Origin: Streptomyces sp. DG2A-72
GTDB lineage: Bacteria; Actinomycetota; Actinomycetes; Streptomycetales; Streptomycetaceae
Direction: 5' to 3'
Length of the DNA: 64,000 nucleotides
Assembly: GCF_030499575.1 (NCBI RefSeq)
Contig: NZ_JASTLC010000001.1
Span: 2,132,001 to 2,196,000 of the forward strand
In this document: positions 1-9,501 of the stretch, piece by piece
Position numbering within the stretch: the stretch's first letter is position 1
How the letters are laid out: the number at the start of each line of letters is the position of its first letter
Notes under the pieces: generated by a model
What the model was told of the DNA's origin: nothing
Database searches by the model: none
The model's input: only the letters and a program-made list of their open reading frames with translations
Made by a program: the position numbers and the translations under genes

Positions 1-1479
1 GTCGTGGAGGGCACCGGCGGCCGGGTCACCGTCCACAGCACACTCCGGCTCCGCTTCGACTACGGCTCCATCGTGCCGTGGATGCGCCGCTCCGACAGCC
101 ACCACGTGGCCGTCGCGGGCCCGGACTCGGTGTGGCTGCGCAGCGAGCCCGAGGTGCGCACCTGGGGCGCGGGCCGCGCCACGCACGCGGAGTTCACGGT
201 AGAGGAGGGCGAGAGGGTCGCCTTCGTCCTGACCTGGCACCCCTCGCACGAGCCGCGTCCGCCGCTGGTCGACCCGTACGAGGCACTGGACGCGAGCGTC
301 GGGGACTGGCAGGCCTGGGCCAAACGCTGCCGCTACGACGGCCCGCACCGGGACGCGGTCGTACGCTCCCTGATCACCCTCAAGGCCCTCACCTACAAGC
401 CGACCGGCGGCATCGTCGCCGCCCCCACCACCTCGCTGCCCGAGGAACTCGGCGGCATTCGCAACTGGGACTACCGCTACTGCTGGCTGCGCGACTCCAC
501 CCTCACCCTCGGCGCGCTGGTGGCGGCCGGTTACCGCGAGGAGGCCGAGGCCTGGCGCGACTGGCTGCTGCGCGCGGTCGCCGGCAACCCGGCGGACCTG
601 CAGATCATGTACGGCCTCGCGGGCGAGCGGCGGCTGCCGGAGTACGACCTGCCGTGGCTGTCCGGCTTCGCCGGGACATCGCCCGTGCGGATCGGCAACA
701 AGGCCGTGAACCAGCTGCAGTTGGACGTGTACGGCGAGGTGATGGACTCGCTGGCGCTGGCCCGGCGCGCGGGCATGGCCGCCAAGCCGCACATGTGGGC
801 CCTGCAGCAGGAGCTGCTGGAGTGGCTGCGCGAGAACTGGCAGCAACCGGACGAGGGGCTGTGGGAGGTGCGCGGGGGCCGCCGCCAGTTCGTGCACTCG
901 AAGGTGATGGTGTGGGTGGCCGCGGACCGGGCTGTGCGTGCGCTGGAGGAGAGGCCGAAGCTGCGCGGCGACCTCGACGGCTGGCGGTCCCTGCGCGACG
1001 AGGTGCGTGAGGAGGTGTGCGAGAAGGGCTATGACGCCGAGCGGAACACCTTCACCCAGTACTACGGCTCACGCGAACTCGACGCCTCCCTGCTGCTGAT
1101 CCCGCGTGTCGGCTTCCTGCCCGCGGACGACCCGCGCGTGATCGGCACCGTCGACGCGATCCGCGCGGAGCTGAGCCACGGCGGTTTCATGCGCCGCTAC
1201 AGCGCCGAGGAGACGGTCGTCGACGGGCTGCCGGGCGGTGAGGGCACCTTCCTGGTGTGCTCCTTCTGGCTCGCGGACGCGCTGCACATGACCGGCCGCA
1301 CCGAAGAGGCGCGCGAGCTGTTCGAACGGCTGGTCGGGCTCACCAACGACGTGGGGCTGCTGTCGGAGGAGTACGACCCGGTCGCCGGCCATCAGCTCGG
1401 CAACTTCCCGCAGGCGTTCAGCCACGTCGGTCTGGTGAACACCGCCCTCGCCCTGTTCGGGGGCGACACGGCAGGATAG
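1..1479 (+). CDS. Glycoside hydrolase family 15 protein, 3' part (5' end outside window)
   Basis: The reading frame is open from the first base, so the true start lies upstream and about 100 residues are missing compared with the usual length near 600. The visible part is the (alpha/alpha)6 barrel of GH15 enzymes. It carries the RNWDYRYCWLRDS motif at about residues 155-168, then GNKAVNQLQLDVYGE and, near the end, GTFLVCSFWLADAL and NFPQAFSHVGL, which are typical of bacterial glucoamylase/trehalase-like members. The family hydrolyses alpha-glucosidic bonds, and actinobacterial members include trehalases. Substrate cannot be read from sequence. No signal peptide can be judged because the N-terminus is absent. 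The SDR gene follows 5 bp downstream and is probably co-transcribed. Confidence 0.9.
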   Translation, partial: VVEGTGGRVTVHSTLRLRFDYGSIVPWMRRSDSHHVAVAGPDSVWLRSEPEVRTWGAGRATHAEFTVEEGERVAFVLTWHPSHEPRPPLVDPYEALDASVGDWQAWAKRCRYDGPHRDAVVRSLITLKALTYKPTGGIVAAPTTSLPEELGGIRNWDYRYCWLRDSTLTLGALVAAGYREEAEAWRDWLLRAVAGNPADLQIMYGLAGERRLPEYDLPWLSGFAGTSPVRIGNKAVNQLQLDVYGEVMDSLALARRAGMAAKPHMWALQQELLEWLRENWQQPDEGLWEVRGGRRQFVHSKVMVWVAADRAVRALEERPKLRGDLDGWRSLRDEVREEVCEKGYDAERNTFTQYYGSRELDASLLLIPRVGFLPADDPRVIGTVDAIRAELSHGGFMRRYSAEETVVDGLPGGEGTFLVCSFWLADALHMTGRTEEARELFERLVGLTNDVGLLSEEYDPVAGHQLGNFPQAFSHVGLVNTALALFGGDTAG

Positions 1480-1484
1480 GACCC

Positions 1485-2240
1485 ATGGATCTTGGACTGA
1501 AGGACCGGGTGTACGTCGTCACCGGGGCCACCCGTGGGCTGGGCAAAGCGGCCGCGCGTGAACTCGTCGCCGACGGGGCGAAGGTGATCATCACGGGGCG
1601 GAACGGCAAGGCCGCGAGCGAGGCCGCGGGCGAGCTGGGCGCCAACGCCGTCGGCGTTGCCGCGGACAACGCCGATCCGGAGGCACCGGCGCGGCTCATC
1701 GCGGTCGCGCGCGAGCACTTCGGAGGGTTCGACGGGGTGCTGGTGAGCGTGGGTGGGCCCGCACCGGGGTTCGCTGCCGACAACACGGATGAGCAGTGGC
1801 AGGCGGCGTTCGAGTCGGTGTTCCTCGGGGCGGTGCGGTTCGCTCGGGCGGCGGCCGGGGAGTTGGAAGCGGGCGGGGTCATCGGATTCGTACTGTCTGC
1901 GTCTGTGCACGAGCCGATTCCGGGGCTGACGATTTCCAATGGGCTGCGGCCGGGGCTTGCCGGGTTCGCGAAGTCGCTGTCGGACGAGTTGGGGCCGCGG
2001 GGGATTCGGGTGGTGGGGTTGCTGCCGTCTCGGATCGATACGGATCGCGTGCGCGAGCTGGATGGGATGTCGGCGGATCCGGAGGCTACTCGGGCGGGGC
2101 ATGAGTCGCGGATTCCGTTGCGGCGGTATGGGGCGCCTGAGGAGTTCGGGCGGGTGGCGGCTTTTCTGATGTCGCCTGCCGCGTCCTATCTGACGGGGAT
2201 CATGTTGCCTGTGGATGGTGGGGCTCGGCACGGGTTCTGA
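1485..2240 (+). CDS. SDR family oxidoreductase with atypical active site
   Basis: 251 residues, a normal length for a classical short-chain dehydrogenase. The N-terminal Rossmann motif TGATRGLG (about residues 13-20) should bind NAD(P)H, and the C-terminal LTGIMLPVDGG is the usual SDR end. The catalytic Tyr-x3-Lys is not present: after the serine in SASVHEPIPG the sequence reads TISNGLRPGLAGFAK, so Ser/Asn and Arg stand where Tyr and Lys are expected. This matches a divergent SDR subgroup annotated as FabG-like whose chemistry is unclear to me. The ATG at 1485 lies 5 bp after the GH15 stop. Upstream in-frame extension overlaps GH15 and was rejected. Confidence 0.88.
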   Translation: MDLGLKDRVYVVTGATRGLGKAAARELVADGAKVIITGRNGKAASEAAGELGANAVGVAADNADPEAPARLIAVAREHFGGFDGVLVSVGGPAPGFAADNTDEQWQAAFESVFLGAVRFARAAAGELEAGGVIGFVLSASVHEPIPGLTISNGLRPGLAGFAKSLSDELGPRGIRVVGLLPSRIDTDRVRELDGMSADPEATRAGHESRIPLRRYGAPEEFGRVAAFLMSPAASYLTGIMLPVDGGARHGF

Positions 2241-2250
2241 AGCGCCGTTG

Positions 2251-2306
2251 CCGGGTGCGGGTCTGCGGGGGCTGGTCGCGCAGTTCCCCGCGCCCCTATC
2301 GGGGCG
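2251..2306. repeat. Streptomyces intergenic palindromic repeat, copy A
   Basis: The 29 bases 2278-2306 are an exact reverse complement of 36762-36790. The element contains the hairpin CGCCCCTATCGGGGCG and is preceded by a TGCGGGT...GGCTGG segment that copy B shares. It lies between the ends of the convergent SDR and amaP genes, so it may act as a two-way transcription terminator. Confidence 0.75.
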
Positions 2307-2894
2307 TCAAGTCACCCTTTCTGCACGGTGCTTGACCGCCCTCAGTCGTACCTCCGCCGGTAGTGACTTGAGGCCCGCCGAATCCCTCGCGTGGGCCAGG
2401 GCCTGGGTTGTGAGGTGGTTGAGGGCCTCGGCCGGGTCCACGTGGGGTTCCAGGAGGAGTCGGACTCGGGCCTCGGGGGTGCTGCGGCGGCCGGTGAGTT
2501 CGGCGTGGGCTCGGGCTACGCCGTTCAGTTGGCTCGCGTCTCCGGCGAGTACGCCCTCCAGGGCCCTGCCACGCAGCAGGGCGCCCTCGCCGTCGCCGGT
2601 GTCGACCAGGACCTCGGCGAGGCGGCGTCGGCGCAGTTCGGCGGTGAGCCACCACAGGGCGAGCAGGAGGAGGACGGCGAGTACGGCGATGACGGTCGGC
2701 CACCACCAGCCGTCGTCCCGCCAGCGGGTGCGTTCGGCGTCGCTGAGCAGTACGTCGTGCCGGCCGTCGTGGATCCACCAGGAGGGCGGGTTCAGACCGA
2801 GGCCTACGGCGAGCACGGAACCGCCGATCAGGATCAGCACCAGGCCGACGATGCCGAGCAGCACGCGATTGACGATCCTGAGCACCGCGCTCAC
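2307..2894 (-). CDS. amaP: Alkaline shock response membrane anchor protein AmaP
   Basis: 195 residues from the GTG at 2894, whose GTGA overlaps the stop of the upstream gene. An N-terminal membrane segment (RIVNRVLLGIVGLVLILIGG, about residues 5-24) and a second one near residues 65-85 (TVIAVLAVLLLLALWWL) flank a short extracytoplasmic loop. The cytoplasmic tail has the conserved family region. AmaP anchors Asp23 at the membrane in Staphylococcus, and the two Asp23/Gls24 genes upstream in the same operon fit that role. It is the last gene of a five-gene minus-strand operon. Confidence 0.8.
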   Translation of the reverse strand: MSAVLRIVNRVLLGIVGLVLILIGGSVLAVGLGLNPPSWWIHDGRHDVLLSDAERTRWRDDGWWWPTVIAVLAVLLLLALWWLTAELRRRRLAEVLVDTGDGEGALLRGRALEGVLAGDASQLNGVARAHAELTGRRSTPEARVRLLLEPHVDPAEALNHLTTQALAHARDSAGLKSLPAEVRLRAVKHRAERVT

Positions 2895-3550
2895 CCCTTC
2901 CGTCCGGGGCGCCGGACATGCACCGACAGGGCGGGGGGCCGGGCGAGCCCCAGGCCCTTGATCGCGTCGGCGAGTGTGGTGTCCAAGTCGGCGCGTACGT
3001 CGTCCAGTTCGCGGAAGTGGGAGATCGCGCGGACGTCGGCCCGGGCGCGGCCCATCCGGACCCGTACCGATTGCACGCCGGACACCTCCATGGCCCGGTC
3101 GCGCAGCACGAGGGCGGCCGCGTCCCGGTGGAGGCCGGCGCGTACGTCGGGGTGGGTGCGCCGCATGGGCAGTACGGCGCGCAGGCCGGGCGTGGCGGCG
3201 AGCAGGATCAGCCAGAGGCCGAGGGCCGCGGCGATGCCCGCGCCGACCAGCACCCAGGTGTCGTCGAGGGGACGTTCGGCGAGTTGCGTGGCGAGTTCGC
3301 GGCGCCACGCCATGGCGGGCCGGTCGGCGCGCACGGCGGCGATGTCGTAGAGGAAGGCACCGGCGACCAGCAGCAGGAGCAGCGCGACGATCGCGGCCGG
3401 GACGCGGCGGGCCGACCAGAAGCGGCCGCCGTTCTCTCCGCCGACGGGTTCGTAGTCCGCCGCGGAGGCGGACTGGCTGTGTCCGCCCTCGTCGGCCTTC
3501 TCCAGGACGGGCAGCCGCTGAGTGCTCTCGGCCCCCTGGGACTCGCTCAT
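2891..3550 (-). CDS. DUF6286-type membrane protein of the Asp23 operon
   Basis: 219 residues. A hydrophilic N-terminus of about 45 residues precedes two membrane spans (about 50-70, AIVALLLLLVAGAFLYDI, and about 100-120, VLVGAGIAAALGLWLILL). A soluble domain follows, with conserved TPGLRAVLPMRR and SGVQSVRVRMGRARADVRA. I recognise it as the DUF6286 family that accompanies Gls24 genes in actinobacteria. The C-terminal domain resembles the AmaP tail, which suggests a second membrane partner for Asp23. The ATG at 3550 overlaps the upstream stop by 4 bases, and its own stop overlaps amaP by 4 bases. This indicates translational coupling. Confidence 0.75.
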   Translation of the reverse strand: MSESQGAESTQRLPVLEKADEGGHSQSASAADYEPVGGENGGRFWSARRVPAAIVALLLLLVAGAFLYDIAAVRADRPAMAWRRELATQLAERPLDDTWVLVGAGIAAALGLWLILLAATPGLRAVLPMRRTHPDVRAGLHRDAAALVLRDRAMEVSGVQSVRVRMGRARADVRAISHFRELDDVRADLDTTLADAIKGLGLARPPALSVHVRRPGRKG

Positions 3551-3930
3551 AGGGTCCTCCCCTGTGCCACGCCGGGTACCGCGACCGGATGCAGCCGCTC
3601 CACGTGTACGGCCACTTCGTGCACCTCCATCCCCACGAGAGCGCTTACCCGCTGGGTGACGTGCCGACGCACGGAGCCGCACTGACGGCCGACGTCGGAG
3701 GGGTAGCCGAGGTCGAGGCTGACGCGGACGCGGGCGGTGTCGTGGTGGACGACGACCGAGGCGTGCGGCGGTGAGGCGTCCGGCGGCAGTGCGCCCAGCG
3801 CCTCACGCGCGGCCTGCGAGGCGATCTTCGCCACCACCCGGTCGGCGATCCGCGTGGCACCGCGCTCTCCTGGCGGTACGGCGATCCCGGGTCTGGGGAG
3901 TTCGGCGGCCCCTTCGCTCACGGACGTCAC
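3547..3930 (-). CDS. Asp23/Gls24 family envelope stress protein
   Basis: 127 residues. The family core is visible as TRIADRVVAKIASQAAREALGA (about residues 25-46), then VSLDLGYPSDV and VRRHVTQRVSALVGMEVHEVAVHV. This is a small cytosolic protein with no signal peptide or membrane span. Asp23 proteins form membrane-associated layers through AmaP. The ATGA overlap with the small membrane gene upstream (3927-3930) and a second ATGA downstream (3547-3550) put it in the middle of the operon. Confidence 0.85.
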   Translation of the reverse strand: MTSVSEGAAELPRPGIAVPPGERGATRIADRVVAKIASQAAREALGALPPDASPPHASVVVHHDTARVRVSLDLGYPSDVGRQCGSVRRHVTQRVSALVGMEVHEVAVHVERLHPVAVPGVAQGRTL

Positions 3931-4112
3931 CGCCGTCGGTCGTCACGCGAGCGGAAGAAGTCGCCGATGTCCAGGTCTCCCTCCAGGAACCGGCCGACCA
4001 CGAACCCGACGGCGCCCAGCGCCGCCACCAGCAGGAAGGCGCCGAACCCGCCGAAGTACCCGGCGAAGCCCAGGGCCATTCCTGCGATCATGCCGATCAC
4101 AGCCATGCTCAT
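3927..4112 (-). CDS. Small glycine-rich membrane protein (DUF2273-like)
   Basis: 61 residues, almost all one hydrophobic hairpin: AVIGMIAGMALGFAGYFGG and FGAFLLVAALGAVGFVVG, followed by the charged tail GDLDIGDFFRSRDDRRR. Small DUF2273 proteins of this type are found in Asp23/AmaP operons of Gram-positive bacteria, and this gene sits exactly there, overlapping the next gene by 4 bases. Its role is unknown. A membrane-embedded accessory subunit is the natural guess. Confidence 0.8.
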   Translation of the reverse strand: MSMAVIGMIAGMALGFAGYFGGFGAFLLVAALGAVGFVVGRFLEGDLDIGDFFRSRDDRRR

Positions 4113-4145
4113 GGTGCGCTCCTTGGCGGTTCGGTCGCCGACGGG

Positions 4146-4631
4146 TCACTGGATCCGCGGTTCCTGCTCCTCTTCTTCTTCCTCCGGCAGCTTCACATCA
4201 CTCACCGCGATATTGACCTCGACGACCTCGAGCCCCGTCATCCGCTCGACGGCCGCGATCACGTTCTCGCGCACATCCCGTGCCACATCGGCGATCGACA
4301 CGCCGTAGTCGACGACGATCTCCAGATCGAGCGCGGTCTGTACCTCTCCCACCTCGGCCTTCACGCCTCGTGTCACGGACTTGGTCCCGCCGGGCACCCG
4401 GTCCCGTACGGCTCCGAAGGTCCGCGACAGCCCGCTCCCCATGGCGTGCACGCCCAGGACATCCCGGGCGGCCAGCCCGGCGATCTTCTCCACTACCCCG
4501 TCGGCGATGGTGGTGCGCCCCCGGGTCGCCGGTTCCCCGCCCCCGCGTTTGGTTGCCTTACGGGTCTGTACCGGCGGCTCGTTCTCGCCCTCCGGGGTCT
4601 GCGTCCGGTTCCGCTCCGTCATATCGGTCAT
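4146..4631 (-). CDS. Asp23/Gls24 family envelope stress protein, first gene of operon
   Basis: 161 residues. The disordered N-terminus (about 1-38) is rich in Thr, Arg and Gly. The Asp23 core starts at TTIADGVVEKIAGLAARDVLG and continues through VQTALDLEIVVDYGVSIADVA and REDNVIAAVERMTGLEV-like sequence to an acidic tail (PEEEEEEQEPRIQ). The ATG at 4631 has AAAGGGA about 10 bases upstream. This is the better conserved of the two Asp23 paralogues here and probably the structural one. The operon promoter should lie in the 87-bp gap up to 4718, shared with the divergent gene. Confidence 0.88.
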   Translation of the reverse strand: MTDMTERNRTQTPEGENEPPVQTRKATKRGGGEPATRGRTTIADGVVEKIAGLAARDVLGVHAMGSGLSRTFGAVRDRVPGGTKSVTRGVKAEVGEVQTALDLEIVVDYGVSIADVARDVRENVIAAVERMTGLEVVEVNIAVSDVKLPEEEEEEQEPRIQ

Positions 4632-4718
4632 CGCCGTACGTCCCTTTCGGTCGTCGTCCTTCGACCACGGTAAGCGCGGTTCCGCCCTCGCGCGCCGTGG
4701 ATGCGGCAGGCTGGAGCA

Positions 4719-5432
4719 ATGACGTCCGACCGGTTGGCGCAGACAGTTCGACAGCAGCTGGGGCTGGGCCGGCTCCTCCCCCTGGGCGGCCCGCACGACG
4801 GCGCGTGGATCACGGAGGCGGCGGCCGAGGCGTTGCTGCGGCGCGCGGCGGAGCCGGTGCGCGGGGTACGCCTCGGCGCACTGCGGATCGCGCTCACCGA
4901 TCCGGACGCCGCCCACGAGCCCGCCGTACCGCCTCCGCCGAGCGCACTGCCACCCGGCCCGCTCCGCCTGACGGTGGACTTCGGGGCAACATCGTCGGCT
5001 CCGCTGCCAACGACGGCTTCCCGCCTGCGTACGGCCCTTGCCTCGGCGGCGCGGGAACGACTCGGTCTGGCGGTCACGGAGGTCGACCTACGGGTGACGG
5101 CCCTGCTGGACGAGGACACGGAGCCCGAGCCCGTACGACCGCCCGAGCCGCGGCAGGCTTCGGAAGTCCGGGACGGTGACGAAGCCCGCGCGGCCGAGGC
5201 GGCCCTCGGCGTCCCGGGCGTGACCGCCCTGACGGGCACGCTGGGGCGGGCGGTCCACATAGAGGAACGGCAGGTCGACGACACCGCGCTGCCGCACCGT
5301 CATGTACGCCTGGAACTGGCGGCGGACGCGGACCGCCCGGCCGTGCGGGTGGCCCGGGAGGTCCGCGTCGCGGTGTCGAGCGCGCTTCAGGACAGCCCGA
5401 CGGTGGCGGTGCTGGTCACCGCGGTCATCTGA
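4719..5432 (+). CDS. Conserved hypothetical protein divergent from the Asp23 operon
   Basis: 237 residues. GGAG stands 3-6 bases before the ATG. Two halves of similar layout can be seen: residues about 45-125 (VRGVRLGALRIALTD ... LAVTEVDLRVTAL) and about 150-237 (AALGVPGVTALTGTLG ... VRVAVSSALQDSPTVAVLV). The second half has the alternating pattern of Asp23-like folds. The protein is cytosolic by appearance. Actinobacterial relatives are often labelled nucleopolyhedrovirus P10 family, a name with no functional value. Its divergent position suggests shared regulation with the Asp23 module. Confidence 0.75.
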   Translation: MTSDRLAQTVRQQLGLGRLLPLGGPHDGAWITEAAAEALLRRAAEPVRGVRLGALRIALTDPDAAHEPAVPPPPSALPPGPLRLTVDFGATSSAPLPTTASRLRTALASAARERLGLAVTEVDLRVTALLDEDTEPEPVRPPEPRQASEVRDGDEARAAEAALGVPGVTALTGTLGRAVHIEERQVDDTALPHRHVRLELAADADRPAVRVAREVRVAVSSALQDSPTVAVLVTAVI

Positions 5433-5436
5433 CTGC

Positions 5437-6258
5437 TCATTCGCCCAGCCCGGCCAGCTCCCTGAGCCGCCGGGCCTGCGCGGCCCGCTCCGCCGCGCGC
5501 TGCTCCTCGTAGGTCCGCTCACCGGCACCCCGCAGCAACGCCTTCGTCTCGATCACGGCATCCCGGGGCGCGGCCAGGATCGCGGACGCCAGATCCGCCA
5601 CGGCCGCGTCCAGCTGCTCACCCGGCACGGCGAGATTCGCCAGTCCCGTACTCACCGCTTCCTCGGCCAGGACAAAGCGCCCGGTCACGCAGATCTCCAG
5701 CGCCCGCGCATACCCGACGAGCCCGACCAGCGGATGCGTGCCGGTCAGGTCCGGCACCAGTCCCAGGCTGGTCTCGCGCATGGCGAACTGCACGTCGTCG
5801 GCGACGACGCGCAGATCACACGCGAGGGCAAGCTGGAACCCGGCCCCGATGGCATGCCCCTGGACGGCGGCGATGGACACGATGTCGCTCTGCCGCCACC
5901 AGGTGAAGCCCTCCTGGAACCCGGCGATGGCCGCGTCCAGTTCGGCGTCGCTGCCGCGCGCGAGGTCGATGAACGACTGCTCGCCCTCGATGCCTTCGGG
6001 CGTGAACATCTGCCGGTCGAGACCGGCGGAGAAGGACTGGCCCTCCCCGCGCAGCACGACGACCCGCACGCTGCCCGGCAGCAACCGCCCGGCCTCGCCC
6101 AGCGCACGCCACATCGCGGGGCTCTGGGCATTGCGCTTGGCCGGATTGGCCAGCGTCACCGTGGCGATCGCGTCGTCGACGGTGAGCCGTACGCCGTCCT
6201 TGTCGAGTACGGGACCTTCGGGACCTCGGGACACAAGGTCCTGGTCGGGCGAAGCCAT
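5437..6258 (-). CDS. Enoyl-CoA hydratase/isomerase family protein
   Basis: 273 residues, a typical crotonase length. The fold is shown by DAIATVTLANPAKRNAQSPAM (about 29-49), the oxyanion-hole segment VVLRGEGQSFSAGLD, and AVQGHAIGAGFQLALACDLRV with LVPDLTGTHPLVGLVG. The usual catalytic glutamate that follows EASLGL in hydratases is in the region TSLGLVPDLTG, where Asp appears. Hydratase activity is therefore not certain, and an isomerase or thioesterase-type crotonase remains possible. GGAGG lies about 6 bases before the ATG at 6258. Confidence 0.85.
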   Translation of the reverse strand: MASPDQDLVSRGPEGPVLDKDGVRLTVDDAIATVTLANPAKRNAQSPAMWRALGEAGRLLPGSVRVVVLRGEGQSFSAGLDRQMFTPEGIEGEQSFIDLARGSDAELDAAIAGFQEGFTWWRQSDIVSIAAVQGHAIGAGFQLALACDLRVVADDVQFAMRETSLGLVPDLTGTHPLVGLVGYARALEICVTGRFVLAEEAVSTGLANLAVPGEQLDAAVADLASAILAAPRDAVIETKALLRGAGERTYEEQRAAERAAQARRLRELAGLGE

Positions 6259-6334
6259 GGGGCGCCTCCGATGTGTGCGGTCGTCCTGGATGCCGTACCA
6301 GACGGGCAGGCATCCTTAAGTGACTGCACAGTAA

Positions 6335-6366
6335 CCACCCGGCCGCTCAGAAGACCGACCGGGTGG
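6335..6366 (-). terminator. Hairpin downstream of the Gbn-like gene
   Basis: CCACCCGG (6335-6342) pairs with CCGGGTGG (6359-6366) around a 16-base loop. It lies 31 bases after the stop of the minus-strand gene. There is no T-run, which is common for GC-rich actinobacterial terminators. Confidence 0.4.
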
Positions 6367-6396
6367 CCACCATCGAAAGCGAGGGGCCGCCCGGAC

Positions 6397-6618
6397 TCAG
6401 GACGATGCGGCCTTCTTGCCCCGAGTCGCCCCGCCGCGCCCACGCAGCGTGACGCCCGACTCGCTGAGCATCCGGTGTACGAAGCCATACGAGCGGCCGG
6501 TTTCCTCGGCCAGCGCCCGGATGCTCGCACCGGAGTCGTACTTCTTCTTCAGGTCTGCCGCGAGCTTGTCGCGCGCGGCGCCGGTTACCCGGCTGCCCTT
6601 CTTCAGAGTCTCGGCCAC
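6397..6618 (-). CDS. gbn: Small helix-turn-helix nucleoid-associated protein, Gbn-like
   Basis: 73 residues from the GTG at 6618. The start is decided by GAGGAGG ending 5 bases upstream. The longer ATG-initiated frame to 6738 lacks such a site. A basic N-terminus (LKKGSRVTGAARDKLAADLK) is followed by a helix-turn-helix, KKYDSGASIRALAEETGRSY, with GFVHRMLSESGVTLRGRGG, and a Lys/Arg/Ser tail. Length and sequence match my memory of S. coelicolor SCO1839, named Gbn, a developmental nucleoid-associated protein that binds GATC-containing sites. The unusual GATC cluster 270-340 bases upstream fits. Function is inferred from that relationship. Confidence 0.8.
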   Translation of the reverse strand: MAETLKKGSRVTGAARDKLAADLKKKYDSGASIRALAEETGRSYGFVHRMLSESGVTLRGRGGATRGKKAASS

Positions 6619-6820
6619 CCGTGCCTCCTCATGGGAAGTGCGCTCTGGTCCCCTCATGATCACCCCTCCGGGCCTTGATGGCCACCCATTCGGCAAGGTC
6701 CGTAAGACAGGGTTTTGACGACAGGAGCGCATCCCCACATACGGAATCTGTAATTCAGCGGAGAGTTGTCCGTACGGCCGAACGGGTTGTTCCGCGAAGC
6801 GCCTGGTCAGGGACGCAGGA

Positions 6821-6853
6821 CGGCCGAGCCCTTGTCGATAAAGGACTCGGCCG
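6821..6853 (-). terminator. Long hairpin after the ABC-F gene
   Basis: CGGCCGAG (6821-6828) pairs with CTCGGCCG (6846-6853), and an inner CCTT/AAGG stem closes a short loop. It lies about 100 bases beyond the stop of the minus-strand ABC-F gene and before the gbn leader. No U-run follows. Confidence 0.5.
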
Positions 6854-6887
6854 TGAAATCGATGTAGGACACACCTCGGTACGAGGA

Positions 6888-6953
6888 GATCTCACACAGA
6901 TGATGGATCAAGGATGAGCCGAATGATCCATACGCTGTGGATCACGCTTTCGA

Positions 6954-6955
<2 letters not shown>
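6888..6955. promoter_or_regulatory. Cluster of five GATC sites with TGGATCA inverted repeats
   Basis: GATC occurs at 6888, 6906, 6925, 6940 and 6952. Three of them form TGGATCA heptamers: 6904-6910 (+), 6924-6930 (-) and 6938-6944 (+). The first pair is a perfect inverted repeat with a 13-base spacer. The cluster overlaps the last codons of the ABC-F gene and lies upstream of the Gbn-like gene. Binding of Gbn here is inferred. Confidence 0.5.
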
Positions 6956-8552
<1,597 letters not shown>

Positions 8553-8992
8553 GGTCAGACTCCAGGGCGGAGGGGGTTGGCAGGTGGGCGGCTGAGGACG
8601 TTCCCGCCGTCTAATGCGCGAGGAGAATGGCCATAGCGGCAATTCTAACGGGGCGGTGCAACCACTTTTCCGGCGTTCCGGCGTTCGGACCGCCCGCCGC
8701 GGACCCCGTTGCTGCCGCGAGGCCGCGGTGCGAGGTGATCCTGCCCAGGTCGTCGACGGCGACGGGCCGCGCGGTCCCCACGGGGCGGTGCGACGAGCAG
8801 TGCCCCGCCGTGACGTACGGCACGCTCGGGCGGCTGGGCGCACCCTTGCGCGCGTGCGGCTGCGGGGGCGGGCGCGCGTGACACGGCGGACCGGCCGCGC
8901 CCCGTCGCCCGTTCGGACGTCCGTCCGGAGCCCGGGCCGTGGCGCCGGGCGAGGATGGCCGAGGAACGACGCACGCAGAAGGTGATGGCACC
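8553..8992. other. Stretch without a convincing gene
   Basis: The first bases are the ABC-F leader. A plus-strand frame at 8627-8881 (84 codons, four cysteines near its end) is open, but it has no clear ribosome binding site and I recognise no family. I see no RNA gene. Confidence 0.4.
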
Positions 8993-9359
8993 GTGCAGTT
9001 CGACGACGACGCCCGGCTGGACAGCTCCGAGGTGCAGGACGTGCGCGGCGGCCGGATACCCGGCGGCAAGGCGACCGTGGGCGGGCGCCGGTCTGACCGC
9101 CCTGCTCCTCGGGCGGCGACGAGCCGGTGGCGACGCTTCGGCGGCGGCTCAAGTGCAGCAGTTGTGCCGGACCGGACAGGACGCCAACACGGACGAGTCG
9201 ACCGGGCGGCCCCTGATCACCAGCCTCACCGAGGCCGACATCCGGGACGGGCTGGACGCGGCGGTGGCCGTGGGCGACGACCGGATCCAGGAGCGGTTCC
9301 AGGGCCGGGATCGGACGGGCGACATGGGGCGTTGCAATACCTTCCGCACCTTCCGCTGA
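8993..9359 (+). pseudogene. Decayed neutral zinc metallopeptidase (YpfJ/KPN_02809-like)
   Basis: The GTG at 8993 begins QFDDDARLDSSEV followed by RGGRIPGGKATVGG, the characteristic N-terminus of this family. At about 9085-9100 the frame breaks by one base and continues in another frame as GLTALLLG and QVQQLCRTGQDAN. It then jumps directly to ITSLTEADIRDGLDAAVAV and GDDRIQERFQGR, which is normally the C-terminus. The whole central metalloprotease region with the HExxH zinc site is absent. Normal members are near 290 residues, and about 120 codons remain here. A frameshift and a large internal deletion both argue against function. Confidence 0.75.
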
Positions 9360-9501
9360 GGGCCGCGCCGCGGTCGGGAGGGCGTTGTCAGTGGTGGGTG
9401 CGAGACTGGCGACAGGCAGCAGGATTCCGGTGATTTCCAGCGGTTTTCCGCTCGACGCACCAGCGAGACACACAGGCGCGACGCACAAGGGAGTGATCGT
9501 C

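Noticed and set aside
8627..8881. 84-codon plus-strand ORF downstream of the ABC-F start
   Set aside because: No clear ribosome binding site, no known family, and composition like surrounding non-coding DNA. Mentioned only as a possibility in the gap entry.
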